Source: Callaeas wilsoni
Lineage: Eukaryota; Chordata; Aves; Passeriformes; Callaeidae
Reading direction: 5' to 3'
DNA: 64,000 bases
Assembly: GCA_013398955.1 (NCBI GenBank)
Contig: VWPU01018787.1
Coordinates: 35,786 to 99,785 of the forward strand
Under the pieces are notes generated by a model, which saw only the letters and a program-made list of their open reading frames with translations, was not told the origin of the DNA and did no database searches. The position numbers and the translations under genes are program-made. Positions 53,426-64,000 of this stretch are shown here, in pieces. The stretch's first letter is position 1, and each line of letters starts with the position of its first letter.

Positions 53426-56400
53426 TTTATTTCTCCAAAATAAACCTTCTCTACAGATGTTCAAAATTAATAAACTTCTCTTAAGATAGTGTTAACAGAA
53501 TTCTTCATCAATTATTAAAAGTGAGAACCCAGGAGAGACTCATATCTCGACAGTTCTATCTTGCTGCAGGGTGTATGGGGGACCAATTACCTTAGCTACA
53601 TTTTCCACAGCTACAAGTGACTCTGAAATATTTAAAAGCTCAGTCCTTCTTACTTTATTTCCTTTAAAAAGCTCTTTTTTCCACTGAAAAATTTTATTCC
53701 AAATGCTCAAGAAAACCTCTGCTTTCCATATTTGTGATTTTTGTCTTTTAGGATTGGACTTAATATTTCATTTTACAAAGAAAAGAAATGTGTTGAGAAA
53801 GTAAATGTCTTAGAGAAGTTGAAGCTGGCAGCTCGAAGCTGTCTATTTGTCACTAGCTGCAGTATACAGCTGTAGAGCTCCAGGATCACACACTGCCAAG
53901 GGAACAGCAACCAATTTCAGTGCCAGGGCTGGGAGGCAAGAAGTTGGCAAGGATGCACTTCTCCTTCTCCTATACAAATGGATATACAGGGAAGCGGGGA
54001 CAGCTAGGGCTGAGTCTGAGAAGGAGGAGGAGGAAAGGCCATTCAAGCACAGAGGGCCAAAGCTCCTGAGGAAAGGCTGACATTAGGAGCAGCAGAATTT
54101 GTTGATGGCAATTTTTAGCTGCTGGCTCCTGTCAGATTTAACCACATCATCTCCAGTACCAGGCTGAAGTATGCTGTCTGCATCACTACGTAACCTCCTT
54201 TCCTGTCTGACAGAAAAAGCATGCCTTCTTTCAGCCTCTTTTTAAGAGGGTAAACTATGACAAAAGGTAGAAAATGGAATTTATCTAAGCCATGGTGCGA
54301 TTTTCCTGTAAAAAGGCACTAAAAACTTTACATTATTAGTCTAGGGAAAATATAAACAGATATGTGTTAGATATGTAACAAGAAATGAAGCACCAAAAGT
54401 ATACTAAGTGCACTTCTGTAAATTCTACAATAGTTAACACAAGGTAACAAAATTATATTGAAAGGCAGTTGGATTAAAATCAAAAGGTATTTATATTTTA
54501 CAAGATGCATAGTTAGGTTGTGAAATTGATAGCAATACAATAATTGAAGAATAACTTCAAAAAATTTTAAGTAAGATTAAAATGAAGTGGATAACAAAAA
54601 TATTTGTATTACATTTCCTCTCTTTTGCACTTCTGCTTTTCTAATGCTTTCTGAAATAACTCTTTACTAAATCTATGACTATAGAAGAAAATATGGATAA
54701 TTACCTTTCTGAAAATGGCTGAGGATGATGGCTGTCAGAGAGCATTGCATGCTGTAGAGAAAAAGAAACAAAGTGGAAGTCACTTAACACAGTTGTCCAC
54801 AGTTGTAAACTCTGGGGAAAGAGCTGTGACATGATTCTGTCCTTAAAACAATAATACTTTGAATTCATATTAATTAATAAATAAAAACAGACTGGATTAC
54901 ATTTCCTTTTTTTAACCACTTTTAAAAATTAGTGAATTACTTATTGAATGTATTAAATGAATACATTTCACAGATTGGATGCATTAAATGAGAATTAGCA
55001 CTCTTACACAAAGTCTTAAGAAAAATGAACAGGAAAATACATCATCCTTTCAACATATAGGTTGCATTTTTTTAATGAAATGTGGTGGTTAACCCCACAT
55101 GAAATCCATCTGAGGAATGACTTAGGCTAATGCATGTATCACAGCTCTATATTTTGCATTATTTCCAAACCTGAGAGGTGGGAGAAAAATGTCATCTTCA
55201 CATTTCTTCATGATATATCCTGTCAGATCTCAGGGCTTGTACATGGATTAGCATTGCCATCTTAATGAAAATGAAAACCAAAGTAAAAGAGTTTAGTTCT
55301 CTATTTCATTGTGCTGTAAGCTGAACCATCAGTTTGGGGGGATTTAAACTATTGCACAAAAAATTAATTTCAAACATTTCTCATCATTCTTACCAGGACT
55401 CCTGTTTTGAACAGGGTGCCTCTCTAGAGCAGCACTGAAAACACCCTAGTGACACTGACTCCTTGTAAATGAGAAAAAAAATCATTAACTTTCTACCTTT
55501 CCTCTCTCTTTATCCTACAAAGGGTGTGGATTCACTGACTGGTCTCTCCATCCTCCCTTCTTCAGAAGTTTAGAAGCTTAGCCGAGTGTTTCCTTGCAGT
55601 AATACAGGATGATGACAGTTTCTCAGCTCACCATAACATCTTGTTGGCACAGCAAGATCTCATTCTGTTAGCTGCTACAAGAGCAGAAGACCTTAGTCTG
55701 GGAGATAATACTTCAGCATAAGGTCATTTCTGCATGTTTCCCTTTGTTCCTGTTAATAGAATGCTTTGATTGAATTTCCAAACCTCGAAACAGAGGAAAT
55801 TCCAGAATTAATGTTTACTTTTACAGCACAGGTGCTGTGATTGGGTATTTCCTGAACATCTGTTTTACAAACCTTTTTTTTTCCTCATTATAATTTTCAA
55901 ATACTATTTATAGTGTGTGCCCTAGAAGAGAAAGTCCAAACCACAGCTTTAGGCCTGGACACATTCTCTGGCCCCAGGGTAAGTGGCAGAGGATGGTTTG
56001 CATCCACACAGCAAAACTCTCCTTCTTCCCCAGAAACTGCCTGCTCGAAACAGGTCCTGGCTTGTACTCTTCGTCTGAGCTCAGGTCTGGAGATCACAGT
56101 GCTGGCTGGACTGAACCCATGCCAAAATGAGTGCTAAAACTTAAGCTCCAGCGACCATTGCATGCCAGTACTTGAGCTCAGGCTTGGTTTCTGTTTCATT
56201 TATTAGTGTACATGTTTTCAGTAGGCTAAGCAGGAGGATCAAAAAGCAGTAGGGAAAGGAAAAAGCTATTTATGGTGAAGTGTAACTTCGGCCCAAGAAA
56301 AAGCAGGTATAGATTAACAATGAATATATTAGGCTTCAAATTAAAAGATGGTTTTCAACCACGAGGTGAGTCAAATTCTAAAGAAACATTCCCATACAAG

Positions 56401-59159
56401 AGCAAGAGCAAGAAGGTTAACTCATTTTATGCTGGAAATGGATAAACCTTCAAATCAAGGACTGAATGATGCAGTTCTTCTTGATGGCAGGAATCTCAGC
56501 CTAGGAAGTCCTTCTACTCCTACCTATGTTTTAATCCTTGCTACAGTCCTAACACAACCAGACTTTATAAAATAAAGAGAAAAGGGATGATATGACTGTG
56601 AAGTCACTGTACCTCATACTGTACCTCTCCCTTTCTTCAGACTAAATGCATTTTATGAAAAAAAATCTCAATTTTTCATCGAAGAGGAAAGTCACAGTTT
56701 TCCCTGTAAACAGTGAATATTTATATCCAATACCACTTACACATCATTTTGTTTCCAAATGAACTCATTTTATTGTGACACTCCCTAGGGTTGTAATTAC
56801 CGTGACTAGGATGACACAGATTAATGAAAATCAAGAGACGTAGACAACAAATCTAGGACACAGATATTTATTTCACATACGTTTATCACTTCCAAATTAC
56901 TGGAATCAAAATATGAATATAACAAGGAGCTACTTAAATATGATACAAATTATAAACTGCTATTTTCTTTGGAAAAAGAATTGTACAAGCAAATTAAATT
57001 TTTTTTGAGCTTCTATGGCCATAATTAATGCATTAGGCATGATCTCATGAGAGGCAGAAAACATGAATTTTAGATATAATAAGCAACGGTTGTCCTGTCC
57101 TGTAATAAATATCTAGTTGCACTGTTGCTGTTCAAGGGATATATCAGCTTGAACCTGCCTACCTCCAACATTGCCTGGCTTGGTGATTGTAGTGCATAAT
57201 AAACTTCTTTTTCCCCCGAATTGGAAAATGAGCAAAATGTCAGGAAAGTTAAAAATCATGTGAATGTTGGGGAAATAATGATTATTTAATACATTAACTA
57301 TAAGTCCTTGCAATCATTGTAGGCAGTGTGTTTTACACTCTCCTTGGATATACTCCTTGGAAGCATGAACTGTAGTCATATTAACTACAGCACTCTGAAG
57401 AAATTGTACCTGTATAATACAATAACTGCTCTTTTTTCATTCAACATCTCTGGGGACACCCCACAGCAGATGGCTGGGGGACTTCAGCAAGAGAATATCC
57501 TTCAGAGTTAGGACTAATAACTGCATCTGCTGTTTAGAGATTTGAGCACTGCTCTTCAACACTCCAGCCAAACCCAGCACAAAAATCTCTGCAAGTAAGA
57601 GCAAATTGTCCTTGTGGGCTGGGTATTCCATCATTTCAGAAACAGAAAAAAGGTGTTGACTGTACTCTGGTAAACTGAGCCATGCTGAACACTGTGGAAC
57701 ATAACCAATAGCAACTACCACAGCACAGTGTACACAGCCTTGAGGCTTGGAAAACAGCCGATCTGTCCATCCCCAGGTATACTCCAGTCTCTTTTTGACT
57801 GAATGTCAAGATCAGAGTTGGATGGGCACCATTTCTCCCTGCAACCTCCCCCACCACAGAAGGAAAGTGAGGCATGCCATCAGAGTCTCTCTGATCTTTC
57901 AAGAGCACACATATAAGTAATTCTTCAAAAGAAAACATAGTGGTTTTTAGTGCAATCCCAGATTCAGACCCCTCTTGGCACACACGTGAAGAAAACCCTG
58001 TGAGTTAAGACCAAAAAAATCTTTGAAATACTGCTGTCCTCTGATCTTCTTGGAACCTTAGTGGCTGCAAAATTTTACAAGAGTTTCAAGGAGCTTCACA
58101 TTTCTGCTAACATCTGTGAACACCATGAGGGTCATCAGAAGCCAAAAGGGACTTGCCAAGGATCACAAAACTTCAGCAGCATCAGCTTTTCCCAGATTTT
58201 TTTTCTCCATGTACCATTTTGTTCCTAGCTGTGAATTCACCCATACCAGTGAGATCTTGAGAGACTCATTTTAGACTGGACTAAAATTTTAGCATACTGA
58301 AAGAGTAGTAGAAATAAGATTTCATGTAAGACAGGTAATGGTTACTTACTTTTTAGCATCTACAAATATATTTTTATAGGCTCTGATTGAGTTTTAACAG
58401 CATCAGTGCAACTTCCTATTTTGGGCTTGTCTTCCTTGCCAAAAAGTTCTCTTAGTAAAACAGAGTATCCTTTGCATGCTAATTGCACTGTCATTTTACT
58501 GGAAAGTAAACCAGCAAAGACAGCAATAGCCGGAAGCACTTTTAAGCTTTCAGCAAAAATCCATCACTCCTTCACTACATCAGTACTTCAGACCAGGATG
58601 ACACTCAAATCAACAAAGCCCACCTTCCTTCTACTGACAACAAAGACTACACTCTAGCTTTTTCTACCTGCTTGTCTCCATATCTGCTTCTGGGCAAATA
58701 AATCTCACACACAACCATGTAACTCCAGCCTCCTTCACTGGCACTTCTTGAACAGATTTCTAATAGTTTGAAGCCCCCTGGCTCCACTCCTATGATGCAC
58801 TGCTTACTTCCTCTTTTTCCTGTATTTAGATGGGTTTTGGAGAAGCATCATAATGAGACACAAAGCCACTCATTCTGTCATTTCAATACATAATTGAATT
58901 TCAATACAATTTCTTTTTCTTTTGGAAATATCTCTGTTCATCCAGAATATTGCATTTTCCCCCAGCTGGTGTTAAGATCTGATTTGTGAGAGATTACCCT
59001 GCCTGAAATAAGGTACAAATGAGAACATATGACCAAGTCATTAACACAGATTTTATTTATCAATGAATGTGAATTAGGGGGATAGAAAGAAATGGAAAAG
59101 AGGCACGAGGTGGGAGAAGAGAGAGACAGTTCAAGTAGAAGATAGTCACCACCCATGGA
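53426..59159. other. Intergenic DNA, no gene recognised
   Basis: Moderately AT-rich. Frames of 60-115 codons near 53,850-54,080, 55,900-56,140 and 57,440-57,980 have partners on the opposite strand and no recognisable motif. No retroelement end was recognised. Confidence 0.5.
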
Positions 59160-59760
59160 TCCAACAGTGTTTCTGTTCGTCCTTCTTTACCCTGGGCTTC
59201 TCAATGGAGGGGGTTCTGAGGTCATTCAAAACTTCACTATTTATATGTTTTAACAAACAAAGGAATTAATAGTCATTGGCTACACAGTTCTCTCATTCAT
59301 TTGGTTAAATTATTCCCTCACTTCTAAAGCTATTTAGTCCCATGCTCAATCTTTTTTCTGAGTCAGTGGGTTTCTTGGGTCGATGGTTTGTGAGTCAGTG
59401 ATTGTTATCTCCCCCGGCCAAAATTAACTTTTACCCAGTCAGAGCTGATTTCAGCACAGCTGCTGAGTTGGCTTTCCTTGTGGTCTGTAAATTCTGCATT
59501 CTTTACGTCCATTATCAGTGATAGATTCTTCTCCCCCAGCTTAACCTTCCCCTAAGTCTGAGATAACACCCGGACAATAGTACCATCTTTTTCTTATCTC
59601 AAGTTCCCTGTGGTGGCTTAATTTACAGTCTAAATTCCAAGCATCCATGGAGGCATATTCAAGAGGGCTTCAGTGGTTGTTGGTGGTCACAGATGGCATC
59701 TGTGACCACCATAACTTGAGGTGATCTTTGTTTGACCAGTGATATGCATATGAGAAGTTG
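59160..59760. repeat. Candidate unclassified repeat containing a 31-nt palindrome
   Basis: Composition is slightly richer in GC and CT than the flanks, and a long perfect inverted repeat sits at its right side. The segment looks unlike its neighbours, but I could not match it to a known family or find definite ends. Treat it as a hypothesis. Confidence 0.25.
59681..59711. repeat. Perfect palindrome, 15-bp arms around a single base
   Basis: TGGTGGTCACAGATG (59,681-59,695) is followed by one G and then its exact reverse complement CATCTGTGACCACCA (59,697-59,711). The symmetry stops outside the arms. An inverted repeat of this length with almost no spacer is unlikely by chance in 64 kb and could extrude as a cruciform or be read as a two-sided protein site. 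Confidence 0.95.
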
Positions 59761-62700
59761 CCTCTTTACGCAGTTTGCCACAGTTGGAATTTTTGTACAG
59801 ATGCGTTAACCAGGATCTCGTCTCCACCAGGCCTGGAGTTAGTGCCATCCTGTTGCTTCATTCTGTGCTTATCTCATGGCAAAGTCCTTCTGTGGCCTTC
59901 ACAGTGTTTGAGACAGGCAGCTGTGCTCTTTAAGTCCTTACAGCTGATCTGGCAATTACTCTGCCAAATGAATTATGATTTTACCATATAATAACTTCAT
60001 TGTCCTTAAAATCATAGTCTGTATTAATATACTACGAAGAATCAGTTCCATGGAAACTACTTTTCATAAATTAATCTTTAGAGCCAGGTCACGTGAATTA
60101 AAAAAAATACACCAGAATCCTGTGCTCTTATGGTGCTCAATGAAATGAGAAGTGGCTCTGTAGTGGTGTGCATGTCCCCGTGGACTAAGTATTGATTGAG
60201 TCATTCGTTTACTCACTGACCAGTGATATTGAATAACTTCAGAAGTTCTCCCTGTCCCTACTGTGTATACAGCACAAAAGATGTATGATGCTTAGAAGAA
60301 ACCAGCAGTCCCTTTGGTAACTGTCGAGTATAAAGCTCACTTAAAAATTCAAAATATGTACTTTGATAGAGTATTAAATATTGGTTGTGGTTGTGCTCTG
60401 AAATTACAATGCACAAGTTCACAATCACAAAATAACAACTAGAATATTTTGTGGTATCAAAGATAAAGATCTCTTAAGGAGATAGCTATCCCAAAGAACT
60501 TCCTCAATGTCAAAGTAATTCATAAAATTTTCTGTAGATCTTGCAAGCTTGCAAGGTTTGTCCTTTCTGTAGAAAGTCATTCCTCTACAATCATGTACTT
60601 CTGTAAATAAAACCAAAAGAAGTTTGAGGCCATCTTTTGAGTTTCTTGGCTCTACATACCTCAATTTTAACTCTAATGTTTTCAATTCTGTGTGCCTGAA
60701 GTAGGCTAGGAATGTGTGTACTTAATACTCTATGTCCTTAAAAAAGACTGGTGAGAGGGGATTTAACTGAGCTGATGCTACAGGCCAGGTCTTTGCGCCA
60801 GCAAAGCCCCCACATGCTCAGTCTGTAACTGATTAGACAGGATTAGTGTGCTATCTTTCTAATACGCACACACTGGTGTTTGCCTTCACAGCTTACATGG
60901 GTTCAGAGGAGAAATTTTTTCAATTTTCCAAGTTGATACAGAACACTTTTTAATCCAGCAATCTCAGTGGCTAAAGCTGGATGTGATCCTGCATATTCCC
61001 AAATCCCGGCTGTTCCAGCCAGCAGCCAAGCTATCAAAAGACTTACTGCAGACATTCTTCACACAGTTGAAGCTGTGGAAACCACAGCAGATATTCCATA
61101 AAATTCCAGAATAAACAGCCATTTAAGAGCCATTTAACAGCCATTTCTCAGCTGGTAAAGATGGTGAGGCTTTTCCATTCATGTTAGACTGGAAAGGCCT
61201 AATTTTCAGTTGCTGGTATTTCCATACAGGCTGAACAGTGTTTCTAGTGAGGACAATCCTGCTGAATGGGTGGAACTAAATCCTGTGAAGAGCTGGGATG
61301 ACTAACACTGTTTTCCATATCTTCCTTGTGAAGGAACAGGTTTTCACAAAACTATGACAGGGCCTGTGTTCACCCTCAAGCATTTAGAAATGCAAACAAG
61401 GTAGGCCATAAAAGACTGAATGTGGTTTGCAGTTGTGCTTTGGAAAGCTACCAGCCAATGCACTAACGGTCCATGGCTAATCAGTTCTCACCTGGGAAAT
61501 CAAAAGTTTGTACTATGGTGGAAACGGGTAAGACTAATAAAAACGTTTTCTTATGGGATACAAACATAAGATTTTAATGAGTTTAAACTACTAAACCCTG
61601 AATGTCATAGAAAAGTCTTCCCAAACCAAACTGAGGACAGTGTCAGCAGTAATACACTTGCAAGTTGCTAACACAAAAGGAAGAGATGAAAAGGGCACTA
61701 CTCCACTATAGCTGGGCGTTAAACACAAGAGCAGGTTCAAGAAGTTGGATTGGGGATGGAGAGAAAAAGTGCATGATGCCAGGGTGGTAAAGAAACTTAA
61801 TTATGCCCAAGAGTGTTGTTCTCTCTGCACAACTATTGTTGGGTAACTGAATACAGGACGTCCACTGAAGTTTTCCCGTCATAACTAATGGTGAACTGTG
61901 ATAGAGTTCAACATGGAGAAAGACCATAAGTGTTTTCCATCAGACAGGTAACTGCTGCAACAGACTGCTCTTTCACACTTTCTAGGGCTTCTCCCCAGGA
62001 GACTAAACTGGTCATCTGTTCTAAGGAGGAAATATGCCATAACATTTTAATTTCCTGGCCCTATTTGCTAAATATGTAGACAGTGGAAGCAGCTTTGGTT
62101 GATCACTGCTAGATGATACACAAACCGTCCTTTCAGTGAATGAGTTCCTTGATTTCTTTTGTTATTACAGGCTTCCTCCCTTTCACTGCTTGTTCTATTG
62201 CTTTAGAGGAAGAGACTATTACTATATGCATGTAAAAGTCTGACAAATTTAGCACAGTAATAATCATGAAATTCAAAAAAAAACATAAAAAAAAGGGAAT
62301 GAATCCATCAGTACTGTCATGCTGTAAAAGAAAATTATTGACCCATTTTTCTGGATTGGATGCAGAAACAAAATTATATTAAATGTTTATCTGCTCTACA
62401 CTGAACTCCAAATATATAGCTGAGTTGGAGATGAGTTCAAAACCTTTCTGTACCTGAACAGCTCACCTTTACTTTGACATAAATCTAGTCTTTAAAAAAC
62501 TTATCATTAATTCTAGGCGAAAACTAGACAGACTTTTCTAATGAAATCTCTTACTGTACACTCTGAGCATACCTAATCTCCTTTAGGAAATGACCATTGA
62601 CCAGGGCAGAGGATTCTTTCTTCGTTTTAATGTTCTTTAAATTTTCACCTAGTATGGCTGTTTCAGAAGATACTAGTTCCATAAACTGCTCTACATTCCA

Positions 62701-62789
62701 TTTAATTCACACCCAAATTTAATCCATATTAACCTTGGGAGCTGCCTTCTCTAAAGAGGGCTCAAATTCTGTGCCTACTGTGATGGATT
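59761..62789. other. Intergenic DNA upstream of KITLG, no feature recognised
   Basis: No exon, RNA gene or repeat terminus was recognised. Frames of 73-86 codons lack motifs. By position it is proximal 5' flank of KITLG and may contain enhancers that cannot be recognised from one sequence. Confidence 0.5.
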
Positions 62790-63039
62790 GTCCAGAAGAC
62801 TCCAAGCAGAAAAAGTCGAGTCGCTTTTCCACACCCAACACTAATGCATTATTTACACGGGATGCAAATCGTAACAACATGTGAAAAGACCTGCAGGATC
62901 ACCTTTGCAGAAGCGTTAGGAGGCACTGCTCAACAATTTTTCTGTGTCTGGAGCAGGTAAAAGGAGTTTCTAAGCTCCAGCTGAAATGCTTATCCCAGTG
63001 CTTAACTTGCATTCACCGAGTATGGGAAAGCAGCATCGG
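62790..63039. other. Proximal upstream flank of the KITLG promoter
   Basis: This is the transition zone between AT-rich intergenic DNA and the CpG island. It has intermediate GC content and scattered CpGs. No gene or repeat is recognised; by position it could hold proximal regulatory sites. Confidence 0.4.
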
Positions 63040-63645
63040 AATGGCAATGACAAACCCGGGGCTGCCACCTCGCCTGTGCGCGCCGCTGCAGCGGCCGCTG
63101 CGCCGGGAACACCGGGCACCGGCTGGGAGCCCCGCCAGCATCCCAGCCCGCTGCCCTCCCCGCCGCGGGCCGAGGCGGCGCCTGGCGGCGGGTTCAGCCG
63201 CGGGGCACCCCTCTTTTCACCAACGTGGGTGGGGGGACCCAACGCGAGGGCTTGGCTCGGCGCCCGCAGCCTGGCTGACCTCGGATGCCGCGGCGCCGCG
63301 CGGCTCCCCCGCACGCTGCCAGAGCCCACCGCGGGCAAGGCCGGAGACGCCCGCCCCGATCCCCGCGGTCGGCTGGCATCGCCTGTCCCGGGCACCGCCG
63401 AAGCCCCGGCACCGGGCGGGAGGAGCCCTCCGCACCCATTCCCCCGGGGCCGGTACCCAGCGCCCCCCGCCCCGCATGCCCACACCCCTCTCCGCATCCC
63501 CGCCCGCGGCGCCCCGCCCGCGGCCCCGCTCCCCTCCGGCGCTGACGAGGGGCAGGCTCGGCTTGTTCCTGCCTCCAACTTCCCTCGAGTTAACTCGGGT
63601 TTCCCCCGCCCCGTAGGGTCTGCCTGGGCTCCCGGTCCTCCGGGA

Positions 63646-63652
63646 GGGCGGG
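63646..63652 (+). promoter_or_regulatory. GC box (Sp1/KLF-type site)
   Basis: GGGCGGG lies about 70 bases upstream of the TATA box, within a run of G-rich sequence (63,641-63,667). It matches the Sp/KLF family core. In a CpG island this match is expected often by chance, so occupancy is an inference. Confidence 0.45.
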
Positions 63653-63716
63653 AGGGAGGGGAAAGGCGTGTCCTGCCTGGGCTGCCGCCGCCGCCGCTGT
63701 CGGAGGCAGATCGGAG

Positions 63717-63725
63717 ATATAAAAG
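63717..63725 (+). promoter_or_regulatory. KITLG: TATA box of the KITLG promoter
   Basis: The sequence ATATAAAAG stands out in an otherwise very GC-rich island. A pyrimidine-CA initiator-like site (TTCAGTG, A at about 63,753) lies about 35 bases downstream of the first T. Together they predict a focused start site rather than the dispersed start typical of CpG islands. A GC box (GGGCGGG) sits at 63,646-63,652 upstream. Confidence 0.72.
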
Positions 63726-63752
63726 ACCTGGCCGGGGGCTGGCGGTGGCTTC

Positions 63753-63956
63753 AGTGAGAGCGGACGCTCAGGCCGTGGGGAGGGGGCGCAGCGGGGCGCG
63801 CAGAGCGGCGGCGGGACGGGCGGAGGCAGCGCGGGGCTCGCCGTGGGCAACCCCAATGCGTGGACTATCGGCTGCTGCATTATGCTGGAGCTACAGTTCC
63901 GCTGAAGGGAGTTTGCACACGGCCGGCTGGGCTGGACTGCAGCGCTGCCGTTCCTT
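63753..63956 (+). promoter_or_regulatory. KITLG: KITLG 5' untranslated region (predicted)
   Basis: This is the predicted leader between the inferred transcription start and the KITLG start codon, about 200 nt and very GC-rich in its first half. The first ATG after the inferred start is at 63,856, so the scanned leader holds exactly two upstream AUGs before the KITLG AUG at 63,957. The second half (from about 63,850) is less GC-biased and resembles the human KITLG leader from memory. The 5' end is inferred only from TATA spacing; no transcript evidence is available. Confidence 0.7.
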
Positions 63957-63960
63957 ATGA
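63856..63960 (+). promoter_or_regulatory. Upstream ORF 1 of KITLG, overlapping the main start codon
   Basis: An ATG in weak context (C at -3, C at +4) opens a 34-codon frame that is out of frame with KITLG. It stops at TGA 63,958-63,960. That TGA shares bases with the KITLG ATG in the string ATGA, so termination and the main start overlap. The predicted peptide begins MRGLSAAA and ends QRCRSL. From memory, the human KITLG leader has a frame starting with the same seven or eight residues and ending at the same ATGA. Such an arrangement usually dampens translation or couples it by reinitiation. The frame is certain; its function is inferred. Confidence 0.7.
63882..63905 (+). promoter_or_regulatory. 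Upstream ORF 2 of KITLG (seven codons)
   Basis: A second upstream ATG with A at -3 is in frame with the KITLG start but stops after seven codons (MLELQFR). Its start context is better than that of either uORF 1 or the KITLG AUG. It lies inside uORF 1 and leaves about 51 nt between its stop and the KITLG AUG, a distance that would allow some reinitiation. Confidence 0.65.
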
Positions 63961-63971
63961 AGAAGGCACAA
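63957..63971 (+). CDS. KITLG: KITLG (kit ligand / stem cell factor), exon 1 coding part, 5' partial gene
   Basis: KITLG is a transmembrane or shed cytokine that activates the KIT receptor tyrosine kinase and supports melanocytes, blood progenitors and germ cells. Only five codons are visible, reading M-K-K-A-Q, followed directly by GTGAGT, a consensus splice donor, in phase 0. In mammals the first KITLG exon likewise ends after five codons (MKKTQ) and the signal peptide continues in exon 2, which lies beyond the window. The 5' UTR directly upstream contains words I remember from human KITLG mRNA, including CAATGCGTGGACTATC and CAGCGCTGCC just before CTTATGAAGAAG. The start codon has C at -3 and A at +4, a weak context. 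The identification rests on five codons, the splice phase and remembered UTR similarity. No domain can be seen, so aligning the flank to KITLG mRNA would settle it. Confidence 0.88.
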
Positions 63972-64000
63972 GTGAGTGCGGCCGGGCGGCGGCGGGGGCA

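Larger units (their letters stand above)
63040..64000. promoter_or_regulatory. CpG island over the KITLG promoter and exon 1
   Basis: Composition switches abruptly from AT-rich intergenic DNA to dense CG dinucleotides at about 63,040. It stays so to the window end, running through the promoter, exon 1 and the start of intron 1. Long open frames on both strands here are a by-product of the lack of AT-rich stop codons. The island probably continues past the window. Confidence 0.9.

Noticed and set aside
55081..55106. TGTGGTGGTTAACCCCACAT, similar to the inverted terminus of the avian ERV-L LTR
   Set aside because: Similarity ends after about 20 bases and the rest of the LTR is not found downstream, so it is probably a chance near-palindrome.
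62970..63578. 202-codon open frame on the minus strand in the CpG island
   Set aside because: Composition artefact of GC-rich DNA, with overlapping frames on both strands and no recognisable domain. Divergent non-coding transcription from the promoter is possible but cannot be seen here.
62986..63960. 324-codon open frame on the plus strand through the CpG island
   Set aside because: Most of it lies upstream of the predicted transcription start. It is rich in Pro/Ala/Arg/Gly as expected from GC-rich DNA with few stops, and has no domain. Only its last 34 codons (the uORF of KITLG) are likely to be in an mRNA.
1..64000. tRNA, rRNA, CRISPR, bacterial operons or terminators
   Set aside because: No cloverleaf with A and B boxes, no rRNA words and no regularly spaced repeats were seen. 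The sequence is plainly vertebrate nuclear DNA.

Overview
The window looks like a bird nuclear genome (avian, or at least archosaur or reptile). It is a long AT-rich stretch without genes that ends in a GC-rich promoter. The main organism clue is a set of CR1 LINE fragments. Several carry the CR1 signature: a C-terminal ORF2 tail of the type R-L-D-x-R-K-K-F-F-T, and/or the short ATTCT(A/G)TG-type repeat at the 3' end. An LTR of avian ERV-L type supports this. I could not fix the species.

Layout. Positions 1 to about 62,900 hold no protein-coding exon that I can support. The stretch contains eight recognisable CR1 pieces: 2.4 kb, 12.4 kb, 14.1 kb, 30.8 kb, 33.7 kb, 40.2-43.5 kb (two pieces), 48.6 kb and 53 kb, which is nine if the two in the 40-43 kb cluster are counted separately. 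It also contains one LTR at 42.1-42.6 kb, two unexplained GC-richer blocks (9.4-10.2 kb and 28.6-29.7 kb), purine-rich tracts, simple repeats and a few perfect hairpins. The strongest hairpin is a 31-nt palindrome at 59,681-59,711. The rest is ordinary AT-rich intergenic DNA.

The only gene I can name starts in the last 300 bases. A CpG island (about 63,040 to the window end) holds a TATA box (63,717-63,725), a plausible initiator near 63,753, a 5' UTR and a five-codon coding start, M-K-K-A-Q (63,957-63,971). A consensus splice donor follows at once. This is exon 1 of KITLG (kit ligand, stem cell factor), whose first exon in vertebrates carries only the first five codons (MKKTQ in mammals). 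The 60 kb upstream is therefore the 5' flank of KITLG, where distal pigment, blood and germ-cell enhancers of this gene would be expected. None can be pinpointed from sequence alone.

The most interesting signal is in the KITLG 5' UTR. A 34-codon upstream ORF ends in the four bases ATGA that also contain the KITLG start codon. A second, seven-codon upstream ORF in a better start context lies inside it, and the KITLG AUG itself has a weak context. The uORF peptide seems, from memory, to be partly conserved in human KITLG mRNA, which suggests translational control of KITLG dosage.
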